Positions 41,389 through 50,804 of a DNA stretch of 64,000 bases are shown here, piece after piece. The translations under genes and the position numbers were made by a program. Origin of the DNA: Isotricha intestinalis (Eukaryota > Ciliophora > Litostomatea > Vestibuliferida > Isotrichidae); NCBI GenBank assembly GCA_023807065.1, contig JAJJLU010000347.1:20120-84119 (forward strand). Reading direction: 5' to 3'. The notes under the pieces are model-generated. The model searched no databases. It saw nothing but the letters and a program-made list of their open reading frames with translations, and was not told where the DNA came from. The first letter of the stretch is position 1. Each line of letters starts with the position of its first letter.

Positions 41389-43680
41389 ATGGACAAATCA
41401 TTTAGTAATTATAGTGAATCTACAAATGATGGAAATTCTACTACTAAAGAAGATTCTATTGTTAATTCTTTGTTTAATTGTATTGATGCTAATAATATAA
41501 CTAAATTTAAAAGTATTTTGGAGAGTTCATCTCAAATTCTTTCAAGTAAATATTTAGAATTTTTATTTTTAACTTGTTTATCATCGTATCAAGTTGGGAA
41601 AATTTATTTTTTAAGATATATATCTATTTTATTATCTTATAATGTTAATCCTAATATTAATATATTTAATAATCCTAATATTCCAGGTGAATATGGAGCA
41701 ATTAAAACTCCTTTAATGTTATCTTGTCAATTAAGTGATTTTAATTTAATGAAAAGTATATTAAATTCAAATTGTGATGTTAATGCATTAGATCATTATA
41801 AAAGAAATGCTTTATTTTATTTAAATGGAGGAAGTAATGATAATAATTTAATATCTGCTTTAGTTGAAAAAGGCATTAATGTTAATCAACAAGATAAAAT
41901 TGAAGAAAATACTCCTTTACATTATTTAATATTAAATGATAAAGAAAAAACTGCTATTTCACTTATTGATATTGGAAATGCTAATTTTATGATAAAAAAT
42001 AAAAATGATAAAAGTGCTTTAGAATTAATGAAAGAAAAATGGGTTGATAATAGAAATAATACAAGTAATGATGTTAAAAAAATTATTAATTTAATTAATA
42101 ATAAATTATCTTTAGGAAATAGTGAAAATGAAAATAAAAAATCAGTTGAAAATAATAATAATAATAATGAAAGTAAAATAAAAGATTATAATTTAGATGA
42201 AAAAAAATTAATAAAATTACCTTTAAAAAACCCAAAAAATCCAAGCTATATAAGTAAAAATACATATATTAAATTAAAGCCATCTCCTGTTTTATTATTA
42301 GATACTTCTTCAAATATTCAAAATTTACATGGAGTTGATTTAACACAAAAAATAGAAAATATAAAAGAATTGAATAAAAATAAAAGGTTTTTTTTAGAAT
42401 TAATTCAAGATTATAGAACTAAATTAATAGAAATTAATCAAAATTCAATGAAAAATATAAAAGAAATAAAGTATGAAATTGAAGAGAAAAAAAATATTTT
42501 AGAAAAATACAATAATTTATATTATAATAAAAATCCAGGAATAATAAAATTATTAAAATCAAAATATAATGAAATTCAATCAAAAATATCATTAATAAAA
42601 GAAAAATTATCTCCACATCAAAATTCCTTTGATACAATAATTCCAAATGGAAATATGTTAAAAAAATTTTCAGAAAATAATGAAGATGAAATATCATTTT
42701 CAAGAGAATATATAACAAAACAATTACAAATAGATTTAATAGATTTTAGAGATTATGTTCATAGTAGTGTTGATCAATCTCAACCAGTTTTAGAAAAATT
42801 AACTTCATTAATAAATAAATACGTAACAGAATCTTTAGGAAGTGATTATAATATTAAAGTATATGGTTCAAGAGCAACTAAATTATGTTTGCCTTTAAGT
42901 GACATTGATATTGTTATTTCTTCTCCAAATTTTAAATCTTATTCTCCTTTATTTACATTATATCAATATTTACAAAATCAAAATTTTTATTTGAAAATAA
43001 ATTATATTGGCTCTACTCAAGTTCCTTTAATTAAAATAGTAACAAAAAATGAGTATAATAATTTATCTCTTGATATTTCTCTTGAAGATGCCAAACATTA
43101 TGGAGTAGAATGTGTAAATTATATTAAAAATATGATGCAAAAATATGAAATTTTAACTCCGATGACTTTAGCAGTTAAAAATATTTTATTAAAAGCAACA
43201 TTAAATGATCCATATAAAGGAGGATTATCATCATATGGAGTTATATTATTAATATTAAATTTTATTAATATAGAAAAAGAAAAAGGAAATGATATTTCTA
43301 TTAATAATTTAGGGAATTTATTTTATGATTTTTTACATTATTATGGAGAAATATTTGAACCAAGAAATGGAATAATTGATATAAATAATATAAATGATAA
43401 ATCTATTTTTAATAGATATCAATATCAAATTAGAAATGGTGATTTAGTAATTGTTGATCCTTTAAATATAAATAATAATGTAGGAAAAAATACGAGACAA
43501 TTTGGTAATATTAAATTAGCTTTTAGAATTGGTTTTATAACTGCTAAAGAGAATTGTGAATGTGGATGTCATTATCAATATGATAGATTATGTTTAAAAG
43601 AAGATGGTAATGAACATAATATTTTAAAAAGAATTTTTAATTCTGTTAGAAGAATTGGAGTTAATGATTCTAATAAATAA
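41389..43680 (+). CDS. ankyrin-repeat / non-canonical poly(A) polymerase (TRF4/PAPD-like) fusion
   Basis: 763 residues. Residues ~100-225 hold ankyrin repeats (IKTPLMLSCQLSDFNLMKSI, TPLHYLILNDKEKTAISLI). A linker with a Glu/Lys coiled coil follows (~325-410). From ~445 comes a nucleotidyltransferase of the TRF4/5, PAPD5/7 type: KVYGSRATKLCLPLSDIDIV with Gly-Ser at ~492 and catalytic Asp pair at ~505-507, third Asp in SLDISLEDAKHYG near 562, and PAP-associated domain NDPYKGGLSSYGVILLIL and GEIFEPRNGI. Enzymes of this class add short A or U tails to RNAs, for decay or maturation. The C-terminal Cys cluster CECGCHYQYDRLC could bind zinc. Ankyrin fusion is unusual for this family as I know it. 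Confidence 0.88.
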   Translation: MDKSFSNYSESTNDGNSTTKEDSIVNSLFNCIDANNITKFKSILESSSQILSSKYLEFLFLTCLSSYQVGKIYFLRYISILLSYNVNPNINIFNNPNIPGEYGAIKTPLMLSCQLSDFNLMKSILNSNCDVNALDHYKRNALFYLNGGSNDNNLISALVEKGINVNQQDKIEENTPLHYLILNDKEKTAISLIDIGNANFMIKNKNDKSALELMKEKWVDNRNNTSNDVKKIINLINNKLSLGNSENENKKSVENNNNNNESKIKDYNLDEKKLIKLPLKNPKNPSYISKNTYIKLKPSPVLLLDTSSNIQNLHGVDLTQKIENIKELNKNKRFFLELIQDYRTKLIEINQNSMKNIKEIKYEIEEKKNILEKYNNLYYNKNPGIIKLLKSKYNEIQSKISLIKEKLSPHQNSFDTIIPNGNMLKKFSENNEDEISFSREYITKQLQIDLIDFRDYVHSSVDQSQPVLEKLTSLINKYVTESLGSDYNIKVYGSRATKLCLPLSDIDIVISSPNFKSYSPLFTLYQYLQNQNFYLKINYIGSTQVPLIKIVTKNEYNNLSLDISLEDAKHYGVECVNYIKNMMQKYEILTPMTLAVKNILLKATLNDPYKGGLSSYGVILLILNFINIEKEKGNDISINNLGNLFYDFLHYYGEIFEPRNGIIDINNINDKSIFNRYQYQIRNGDLVIVDPLNINNNVGKNTRQFGNIKLAFRIGFITAKENCECGCHYQYDRLCLKEDGNEHNILKRIFNSVRRIGVNDSNK

Positions 43681-43774
43681 AAATTATTACATATTTTCTT
43701 TTTTTATTTTTTAAATATATTAAATTATATTTTTTATTATATTTCTTTTACGAAATTCTTAATTAGATTAAAAA

Positions 43775-44935
43775 ATGAAGAAATCAGATTCATTTTTAAA
43801 AAAGTAATATTATTTATAATAAATAAAATAAATTTCACTAAATTAAAATAGGAAAATAAAAAGGACTCCAATACAAATAAATTCAAAATCTAAAGGTAGA
43901 AAAATATCAAGAAATCAAAATAAAAAATTAAAAAATAAAAAAATTAACAGTCAAACATCTCAAGGTCCTTGGAGTTTAAAAGAAGATCGTCTCTTAATTA
44001 AATTAGTTGAAGAAAAAGGACCTTCAAAATGGAATTATATTTCTTCTTTTCTTCCAGGAAGAATTGGGAAACAATGTAGAGAAAGATGGTGTAATCATTT
44101 ATCTCCAAATATAAATAAATCTCAATGGTCAATTGAAGAAGAAATAATATTATTAATTTTACATAATAGAATTGGCAATAAATGGTCTACTATTGCTTTA
44201 GAATTAAATGGAAGAACTGATAATACTATTAAAAATCATTGGAATAGTACTATGAAAAAAAAGAAAATTATTGTAGAAAATGAATATAATAAAAAATTAA
44301 ATGAATATAAAGAAAAAAATATTGAATTAAATAATCAAGAAATTGAAGATTTAATTATTGAAGATTTTAAAAAAATTATTGAGGAAGAAATGAAAAAAAC
44401 AAATGAAGAGAAAAAAAAAGCTTATGAAAAATTTAAAAAAATGAAATTATCAAAAATAGGAAATAATCAAAAGTATAATAATTTAATGATTAATGCATAT
44501 AAAATAAGAAAAGTTTTAGGATTTAGAACACATTCTAAAAAATCTAAAAGAAGAGGAAGAAAGAAATTAAATAATAATAATGAAAATATGAATAATTGTA
44601 CAAAATTAATTAATGATTTTCATCAAATTATAAATATAAAAGAAGATTATAATATTAATAATTGTAATATAAGTACTAAAGGTAGTAGTGAATCAAATAT
44701 ATTTAATCAAAATAAATCTGCTTTTAAAAATTTAGATAGTAATGTATCTACTGAAATGAAAACTCCTATGTTTATTTCTCATATGACTAAACCTATTCAA
44801 ATTGTTTCTTTGTCTGATTATAATTCACCTTTTAAAAATTCTGATAAATTATTTACTGTTAATAATAATGTGATTGTTAAAGACAATAATGGTCCTCAAA
44901 AAAATTTAAATATTATATTTAATAAATTAGAGTAA
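43775..44935 (+). CDS. R2R3-type Myb DNA-binding protein, one intron
   Basis: Exon 1 is 43775-43803 (MKKSDSFLK), intron 43804-43851 (48 nt, GTAATA...ATAG), exon 2 43852-44935, giving 370 residues. Repeat 2 is at ~48-97 ([19 protein letters not shown] with its three spaced Trp). Repeat 3 is at ~98-148 ([13 protein letters not shown] through [18 protein letters not shown]). These are the classic helix-turn-helix repeats of animal c-Myb and plant R2R3 factors, with the recognition helix [12 protein letters not shown]. The remainder is a Lys/Glu coiled coil, a basic block ([10 protein letters not shown]) and an Asn/Ser-rich tail. It should be a sequence-specific nuclear factor. A start further in would cut off both repeats, which supports the intron. 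Confidence 0.88.
43804..43851 (+). other. spliceosomal intron, 48 nt
   Basis: GTAATA 5' end and AAATAG 3' end. Splicing restores the frame from the upstream ATG into the Myb repeats (junction AA|G). Confidence 0.8.
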
Positions 44936-45972
44936 AATTTATACTGACGATTTTGATTATATGGGAAAATAATTTTGAAATCTTTTATTATTTATTTATT
45001 ATTTATTAAAACGGTGTTTCTATTTATTATAAATATATATTATTTATTATATTATTTATTAAATTATTTATTTATTCAAAAATGAATTTAAAAATCTTAA
45101 ATGAATAATTATATAAAAATTAAATAATAAAAATAAAATGGGAAATTTTACAGATTGTAAATGTAGATTTAGAGATAATAAAAATGATGATGAAGTAAAT
45201 TTACCAAATTCTCATATTCCATAAAAAATATAAGAAAATCCAAATATAGAAATAAATTGAAGCATAACTTAGAAGATAAGAATATAGATAATATTCCTAT
45301 TAAAAATAAAAACATAAAGAAAAATCAGGTCAAGGAAAGAAATATCAAAGTCATTTCAATTTGAGAGAATAAAAAAAATGAGATTCTTTCAAAACAAAAA
45401 TCTTCATATCCAATAAGAATAAATTCTAAATTATGGATTAAAAAGATAAAACATAAATAATATTAAATTATGGTAAAATTCTGAATTTCTAAAGAAAAAA
45501 AATTTCCTTAAAAATATATTAAAAAATATTGAGCTATAAAAGAAAGAATATATTCATCAAAGGAAAAATATTTTAATTGACAAATCCAATTCATGTTTGT
45601 GGGTGTAATAAAATGAAAAGAGCTTGTTTTGTTGATTTTAATAATGAAAGAAAAAGTAATACCTTTAATACTCCTTCTTTAAAAAAATATATTCATAAAT
45701 TTTATTATATATTTGTGAAAATGAAGAATTAATTAGAAAACGGGTTTATTATTATTAATTATTTTATCGAAAATTCTCATGTATGAAATAAATGGTGTAA
45801 ATTTTTTTTTTTTAGACAAATAATAAATCTTCTTATTATTAGAAAATAATATATTATCTAATAAAACAATTTTTAAATTACAAAAATAAATATTAATTAA
45901 ATAATCAATTTTTTTCTATATTAATAATAAAAAAATGCAAATAAAAGCCATAAAAAAAAAATAATATAAAAA
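44936..45972. other. intergenic, 1,037 bp, holding a decayed gene
   Basis: After the Myb gene's 3' flank with short TTATT repeats (44985-45070), the middle holds a probable pseudogene (45138-45720). The last ~150 bp are A/T runs before the U-box gene. Confidence 0.5.
45138..45720 (+). pseudogene. probable pseudogene with MGNFTDCKC start
   Basis: An ATG at 45138 opens MGNFTDCKCRFRDNKNDDEV, an N-myristoylation-like start with nearby Cys. After 28 codons it meets TAA, then continues coding-like through frame changes (KLKHNLEDKNIDNIPIKN, then YPIRINSKLWIKKIKHK, and near 45610-45700 a piece MKRACFVDFNNERKSNTF). Many stops interrupt, several TAA/TGA at places where Gln or other codons would be natural, and no set of GT...AG introns repairs them. 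The parent family is not recognised. A multi-exon live gene with unusual introns is the main alternative. Confidence 0.4.
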
Positions 45973-46473
45973 ATGGATAAAAAAGAAAAAAAAGATGAAA
46001 AAGAATCAACAGGAAATAAAATTTTTAAAGGGATTTTAACAGGATTAGCAGGTATAGCAATTGGAATAGGAGGGAAAATATTATATGATAAATATCAAGA
46101 AAATAATAAAATTAAAGAAAAAAAAGAAAAAGCAGAAGAAAAAGAGGAAAAAAAAGAAGAAGAAAAAAAAACAGAAAATACAAATTTGCTTCCAGGTCAA
46201 ACAGATACATCAGATGGTAATTTTATTACAGCAAATGAAGATGATAAAGTATATCAAACTATGATGTGTCCTATAAGTCAAACTCTGATGAATGATCCTG
46301 TTGTTACTCCTTATGGAATTAGTTATGAAAGAAATTCAATTGAAGAATGGCTTAAAAATCATGATACTGATCCTATGACTCATCAACATTTAACTAAAGA
46401 TATGTTAGTTACTAATTATACTTTAAAAAGTATTATTAAGGATTATAAAGAAAAATTATCAAAAAGTGAATAA
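45973..46473 (+). CDS. membrane-tethered U-box protein (E3 ubiquitin ligase-like)
   Basis: 166 residues. A Gly-rich hydrophobic helix at ~19-37 (KGILTGLAGIAIGIGGKIL) can act as an N-terminal membrane anchor or insert into a membrane. A Lys/Glu linker follows, then a U-box at ~96-161: MMCPISQTLMNDPVVTPYGI, SYERNSIEEWL, DPMTHQHL and TNYTLKSIIKDY. U-boxes recruit E2 enzymes without zinc. A tiny single-pass U-box protein would ubiquitinate substrates at the surface of an organelle; which organelle is unknown. The start at 45973 sits in a strong A-rich context. No substrate-binding repeats are present. Confidence 0.87.
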   Translation: MDKKEKKDEKESTGNKIFKGILTGLAGIAIGIGGKILYDKYQENNKIKEKKEKAEEKEEKKEEEKKTENTNLLPGQTDTSDGNFITANEDDKVYQTMMCPISQTLMNDPVVTPYGISYERNSIEEWLKNHDTDPMTHQHLTKDMLVTNYTLKSIIKDYKEKLSKSE

Positions 46474-46729
46474 TTAAATATTATATTTGCAAAATTTATT
46501 TTTTTTATTAAATTTCACCCTTTTTAACTTTTTTATATTTTTCTTATAAATTTACTTTTTTATATTATAAATACTATTAATATCCTATTTTATAAAATTT
46601 TTGATATAACAAAATAATTATTTATAATTTAAAATATTCAAAAAATAAAAATACCTCAATATTTAAAAGATGATTATTCTTTATTTATACACTTTTTTTT
46701 ATGAATTTCTATATAAAATTATCTAATTT

Positions 46730-46996
46730 CTAATAAATCAAACATTTGTTATCCTCATTAAATAAATTAGTATCATATTTATTTGATTTATTATATTTTT
46801 TAAAATTTTCTATTCTAATAATTTCAATTTTGGAAAAAGTAACATGTTTTTGATGTGTAGAAGCTTCAGTCTTTATTGAAGAAATAGAGTTTTCTTTTTT
46901 ATGATATTTTTTTAAAATTTCATTCCCAAAATTAAAAAAATATGCTTTATTTATTCGAGGTGTAATTTCAATTGAAACATCACATATATTAGACAT
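46730..46996 (-). CDS. small protein with PP1-docking-like KHVTF motif, 88 residues
   Basis: Short frame with codon use like its neighbours. Residues 50-54 read KHVTF, matching the RVxF motif that docks regulators onto protein phosphatase 1. It is followed by SKIEIIRIENFKKYNKSN, a helix with charged ends. Small ciliate proteins with a [KR]-V-x-F motif followed by such a helix and a YN pair are familiar to me as a recurring type, so a PP1 regulator is a fair inference, not proof. Its start lies 65 bp from the divergent DENN gene. Confidence 0.55.
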   Translation of the reverse strand: MSNICDVSIEITPRINKAYFFNFGNEILKKYHKKENSISSIKTEASTHQKHVTFSKIEIIRIENFKKYNKSNKYDTNLFNEDNKCLIY

Positions 46997-47061
46997 ATTT
47001 ACTTATTTTATTTAATTAATTATTTTGTTGTTAAATAATTAAATACATTAAAAAGGAATAT
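46997..47061. promoter_or_regulatory. 65-bp bidirectional spacer
   Basis: Start codons of the 88-residue gene (minus) and the DENN gene (plus) are 65 bp apart, the same spacing as at 41324-41388. Contains only AT-rich runs. Confidence 0.4.
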
Positions 47062-49971
47062 ATGCAAAGTCATGAAATATCAAAAAGTAATTTATCTCAT
47101 AAAATTTTAAAATATCCTTTTCATGGAAAAGAAAAAAGATTAATAGATAAATTTTTAATTATTGGATTTGATTTTCCAAGAATACAAAAAGAAGTAGAAT
47201 TAATAGCAAAAAAATTAATAAATAACCTAAATAAAGAAAATATAAATTATGGAAGAATAGGAAAATTACATTTTGATTCAGATAAAAATCAATATTCTTT
47301 TAATTTTGAAGAACCACCAATAGTTTTAATTGATATTTCAAGTGATTATAATAAATCTTCTTTTGATAATGAACAAATAATAGATATGATTTATCCTAAA
47401 TTTCCAAAAAGTTATGTTAGAATAATTAATAAAGAAAATAAAAAAGATGATTATTTTAGAATTAAATATCCAAAATTTGTTGTTTTTAATAGTAATCCTC
47501 AAGAAGGTTTAAATAGTAAAAGATCTTTTAATTGTATTGCTTTTAATTATTATAAAGCTTTTGAGAAAGACATTAATAATATAAAAATTTCTTTTTTATT
47601 TCCTATTAGTTTTTGTATTTTATCAGAATATCCTTTCTTTTATTCTTTTTATGTTTTACTTAATCAAATCAAGGAATTATTTTCAAAAAATCCAATTGAT
47701 GTTCCTTTAGAATTCATAATATATAATATGGTGGCTTTCACACCTTCACCTATTAATCATATTGTAACTTTAAATATAGTTCCAATAAAATCTGATTATA
47801 CAAAAGAAAACGATTTATTTAATAATTATGAAATAATTGAAAATAAATCTAATTCAAAAAAAAATGATTTTTCAAATTATGTTGAAATTACATTTCCAAT
47901 TCTTTCTGGATATCCTCTTATGCAGTTTAATTTATTAAAAGTATTATTTTACAAATTTTCACCACAAGATATTATAGAAATTTTTATATCAACAATATTA
48001 GAAAAAGATATAATATTTTTTAGTGGAAATTTAGAACATTTAAATTTACTAATGTATTCTTTTATCAATTTAAATTATCCTTTAAATGATGGACAATATT
48101 ATTGGATAAATGTAAGTGTATCATATGATACTTTACGTGAAGGAAATTCTTCTTTTGTTGGAAAAGCTTTTAGTTCAATTTTAGGTGTTTATGCTATTTA
48201 TGATTCTGAAAAAATGAAAAAATGTAATAATATTAAGGATCATATTATTGTTGATGTTGATAAAGGACACATTATTTATTCTGATAAAAATGATAATTTA
48301 AAAAATATGATTAAAAAATTATGTAAAAATAGTACTATAAATAATAAAGATAATGATTTAAATATTGCTATTAAGAAGCTTAATTATGATTTAGATTCAT
48401 TAAAAAGTCAATATCAAAAAGGAAATTCTCCTAAATATTTTTTAGAATATGATGATCAAATAAAAAATACAAATAAAAAAATTCAAGAAGGATTTTATAA
48501 CTTTATTATAACAATTTCATTATATTTTTATAAAAATTTAAGTTTTATGACATTGTCAGAAAAAAATAATCATCAAATAAATGATAATTCTTATATGATT
48601 ATATTTGATGATAAATCAAATATAAAAAATTATACTCAAGTAGAAAATTACTTTCTTACTCAAATGAAAGAAACAATGAAATTTAATTCTTTTGTTCTTG
48701 GATTTATCCAATCTTTTGATACAATAGACTTATATAAAATTCCTTTGTCTTTTCTTGAAGAATTTATAACAATGAAACTTCAAAAAAATAAATTAAAAAA
48801 AATAACTAAAAGTCAAAAAACAGATACGAGTAAATCAGAACCTCCATCAATTAATCATTTAGATTTAATTGATATTTTTTATGATACAAATATACCTCAA
48901 AATGAAATTAATATAAATTTTAATCAATTTGAAAGTTATTACCATAAAGTAATGGAAAAAAAATTTAATAGATATTTCTATTTATATAGAGATTGGCAAG
49001 TTATTCGTAAAGAAATTAAAAAAAAAAACGGTTTAACTGAAGTAAAATTTCTTCAATATAAATATGTTGATTTAAATCCTCAGTTATTATCAACTTATAT
49101 TCATTATTTAAATAATTTATCCAAAGAAGAAATTTCTATGATTTTTCCACTTTATAATAAATTAGTTAATAATCAAATTAAATCTTTTGACTTAAATAAA
49201 ATAGAAAATTTAATTGAAGAAAAATCAATAGAAGAAAACATAGTTTCTAGAAATGATATGTTATGTTATTCTATAATTATGATTTTTATTCTTTCTATTC
49301 AAGTTATTAATATAGATGAACTAATTTTCATGAATACTTTACTTTATTCAATATTTAAACATAAATTTATTATTTTTAGGAAATATTATTCTTTATTAAT
49401 AGATGTTTTTTATAGATTAACAAAAGATGCTGAATTAAAAAAGAAATATAAAATAAAATTTAAATTATTAAATTTCTATTATCCATTATTAAATAAAATA
49501 AGGGAAAATATTATAATACCAAATGAAAATTTATTAAATTCAGTAAAAAACTTTGAAAACATTGAAAATTTAATAGAAAATAATGATAAAGAAGAAAAAG
49601 AAGATAATCCAATTGATTTTGATATTTTTAATCAACCTCAAAAATTATATTATTTTACTAATAAAAATAAAAATATTCCTTTAGGAGATAACATTGATTG
49701 TATTTTAAGAAAACAAAATCAAACAATTAAATGTAATTTAATTGATGTTTCAACTCTTTTTAAAATGTTATCTCAAATGGTTGATGATTATATTAATAAT
49801 TTAGATCCTAATGCTATTGATTCTTCCTTAATGGAAAAATGTATTGTTAATGCTATTTTTTATATTGAAAGAGAACAATATTTTGATGAAGAAAAAATGG
49901 ATTTATTAGTTTTGTTAGTAAGAATATTAATTGTTTTTACTAATAAATTAAATATTAATACAGATATTTAA
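47062..49971 (+). CDS. DENN-domain protein, probable Rab exchange factor
   Basis: 969 residues. The N-terminal uDENN part begins LIDKFLIIGFDFPRI and runs through PKFVVFNSNPQEGLNS to ISFLFPISFCILSEYPFFYSF (~174-194). The cDENN core includes YPLMQFNLLKVLFYKFSP, IIEIFISTILEKDIIFFSG and SFINLNYPLNDGQYYW (~290-350), followed by FVGKAFSSILGVYA and IVDVDKGHIIY. A dDENN-like helical part continues to ~560. The C-terminal ~400 residues are helical with Asn/Glu loops. DENN proteins activate Rab GTPases by nucleotide exchange, so this could act with Rabs such as the Rab6-like one at 39144, though pairing is not shown. Cytosolic, single exon. Confidence 0.87.
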   Translation: MQSHEISKSNLSHKILKYPFHGKEKRLIDKFLIIGFDFPRIQKEVELIAKKLINNLNKENINYGRIGKLHFDSDKNQYSFNFEEPPIVLIDISSDYNKSSFDNEQIIDMIYPKFPKSYVRIINKENKKDDYFRIKYPKFVVFNSNPQEGLNSKRSFNCIAFNYYKAFEKDINNIKISFLFPISFCILSEYPFFYSFYVLLNQIKELFSKNPIDVPLEFIIYNMVAFTPSPINHIVTLNIVPIKSDYTKENDLFNNYEIIENKSNSKKNDFSNYVEITFPILSGYPLMQFNLLKVLFYKFSPQDIIEIFISTILEKDIIFFSGNLEHLNLLMYSFINLNYPLNDGQYYWINVSVSYDTLREGNSSFVGKAFSSILGVYAIYDSEKMKKCNNIKDHIIVDVDKGHIIYSDKNDNLKNMIKKLCKNSTINNKDNDLNIAIKKLNYDLDSLKSQYQKGNSPKYFLEYDDQIKNTNKKIQEGFYNFIITISLYFYKNLSFMTLSEKNNHQINDNSYMIIFDDKSNIKNYTQVENYFLTQMKETMKFNSFVLGFIQSFDTIDLYKIPLSFLEEFITMKLQKNKLKKITKSQKTDTSKSEPPSINHLDLIDIFYDTNIPQNEININFNQFESYYHKVMEKKFNRYFYLYRDWQVIRKEIKKKNGLTEVKFLQYKYVDLNPQLLSTYIHYLNNLSKEEISMIFPLYNKLVNNQIKSFDLNKIENLIEEKSIEENIVSRNDMLCYSIIMIFILSIQVINIDELIFMNTLLYSIFKHKFIIFRKYYSLLIDVFYRLTKDAELKKKYKIKFKLLNFYYPLLNKIRENIIIPNENLLNSVKNFENIENLIENNDKEEKEDNPIDFDIFNQPQKLYYFTNKNKNIPLGDNIDCILRKQNQTIKCNLIDVSTLFKMLSQMVDDYINNLDPNAIDSSLMEKCIVNAIFYIEREQYFDEEKMDLLVLLVRILIVFTNKLNINTDI

Positions 49972-50025
49972 AAATAAAAGAAGAAAAAAAAGTTTTAAAA
50001 AAAAAAATTAAAAATTATTTATTTG

Positions 50026-50484
50026 TTAAATATAAAGATTAAGTATATCTTCTTTAACATTATCATCATCTCTAATTAAAGTTTTTGTTTTTCGATTTTT
50101 ATCTGCATTTTCAAAAATAATTCTATATCTTTCTTGAGGATTAAGTTTAATTTCTTCTTGAATATTATTTTGTGATTCAGAATTGTTATCCTCTTCTTCT
50201 TCTTTTTCTTCTTCTTCTTCTTCTGTGTCTTTTTTTTTTGAAGGAATTGCTCTTAATTTTTCATTTTGTTTATATTCCATTTCAAATTCATTTTTAATTT
50301 CTTTTTCTTCTATTGATTCTTCTTTTTCATCTGAAATATTATTATTTATATTATTATTTATTTCTATTTCTTCTTTTTCTGCTTTTTTATCTTCTATTCT
50401 ATCATCGAAATCATCTGGGACTTTTGGTGCATCGATTTCATCATCTATTTCATAACCTATTTCTCTTCTTATTACATTTCCCAT
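50026..50484 (-). CDS. acidic, probably myristoylated protein, 152 residues
   Basis: Starts MGNVIRREIGYEID, a plausible N-myristoylation site with nearby Arg for membrane contact. The middle is Glu/Asp/Asn-rich low complexity, with a run of mostly Glu near 88-98. The end, ~112-152, looks folded or conserved (LNPQERYRIIFENADKNRK, then DDDNVKEDILNLYI). No family recognised. The mirror-image Ser-rich frames on the plus strand come only from the Glu codons. It converges with the DENN gene (54 bp gap). Confidence 0.65.
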   Translation of the reverse strand: MGNVIRREIGYEIDDEIDAPKVPDDFDDRIEDKKAEKEEIEINNNINNNISDEKEESIEEKEIKNEFEMEYKQNEKLRAIPSKKKDTEEEEEEKEEEEDNNSESQNNIQEEIKLNPQERYRIIFENADKNRKTKTLIRDDDNVKEDILNLYI

Positions 50485-50804
50485 TTTTATATATTTAATT
50501 CCATCTTTTTAAGGTTGAAAATAAAAAATATGTTATATTATATTTTTCAAATATTCTATAAATGAAAATTAATTTTAAAAATTTGAAAATTGTTGAAATT
50601 CTTTTTTAATTGTTTTATACAATTTAATACTTTTTTATTCCAATAATAATTTATATTATTATTTATATAATCTCTAAATAGAATTTACATTAAAATATTA
50701 TTAAAGAATAAAAAACAAACTTAAAAAATAATAAAATATATTATTAATTAAAAAAGCTTCTAAAATACTATTATATAAAAATTATTTATCAAAAGCAATA
50801 AAAA
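50485..50804. other. intergenic between divergent genes, 320 bp
   Basis: Holds promoters of the acidic-protein gene and the phosphatase gene; nothing recognised beyond AT runs. Confidence 0.5.

Noticed and set aside
50183..50498. Ser-rich and Leu-rich plus-strand frames over the acidic-protein gene
   Set aside because: They are mirrors of Glu/Asp codon runs (GAA/GAT) on the minus strand, where the frame has a proper start and a structured C-terminus.
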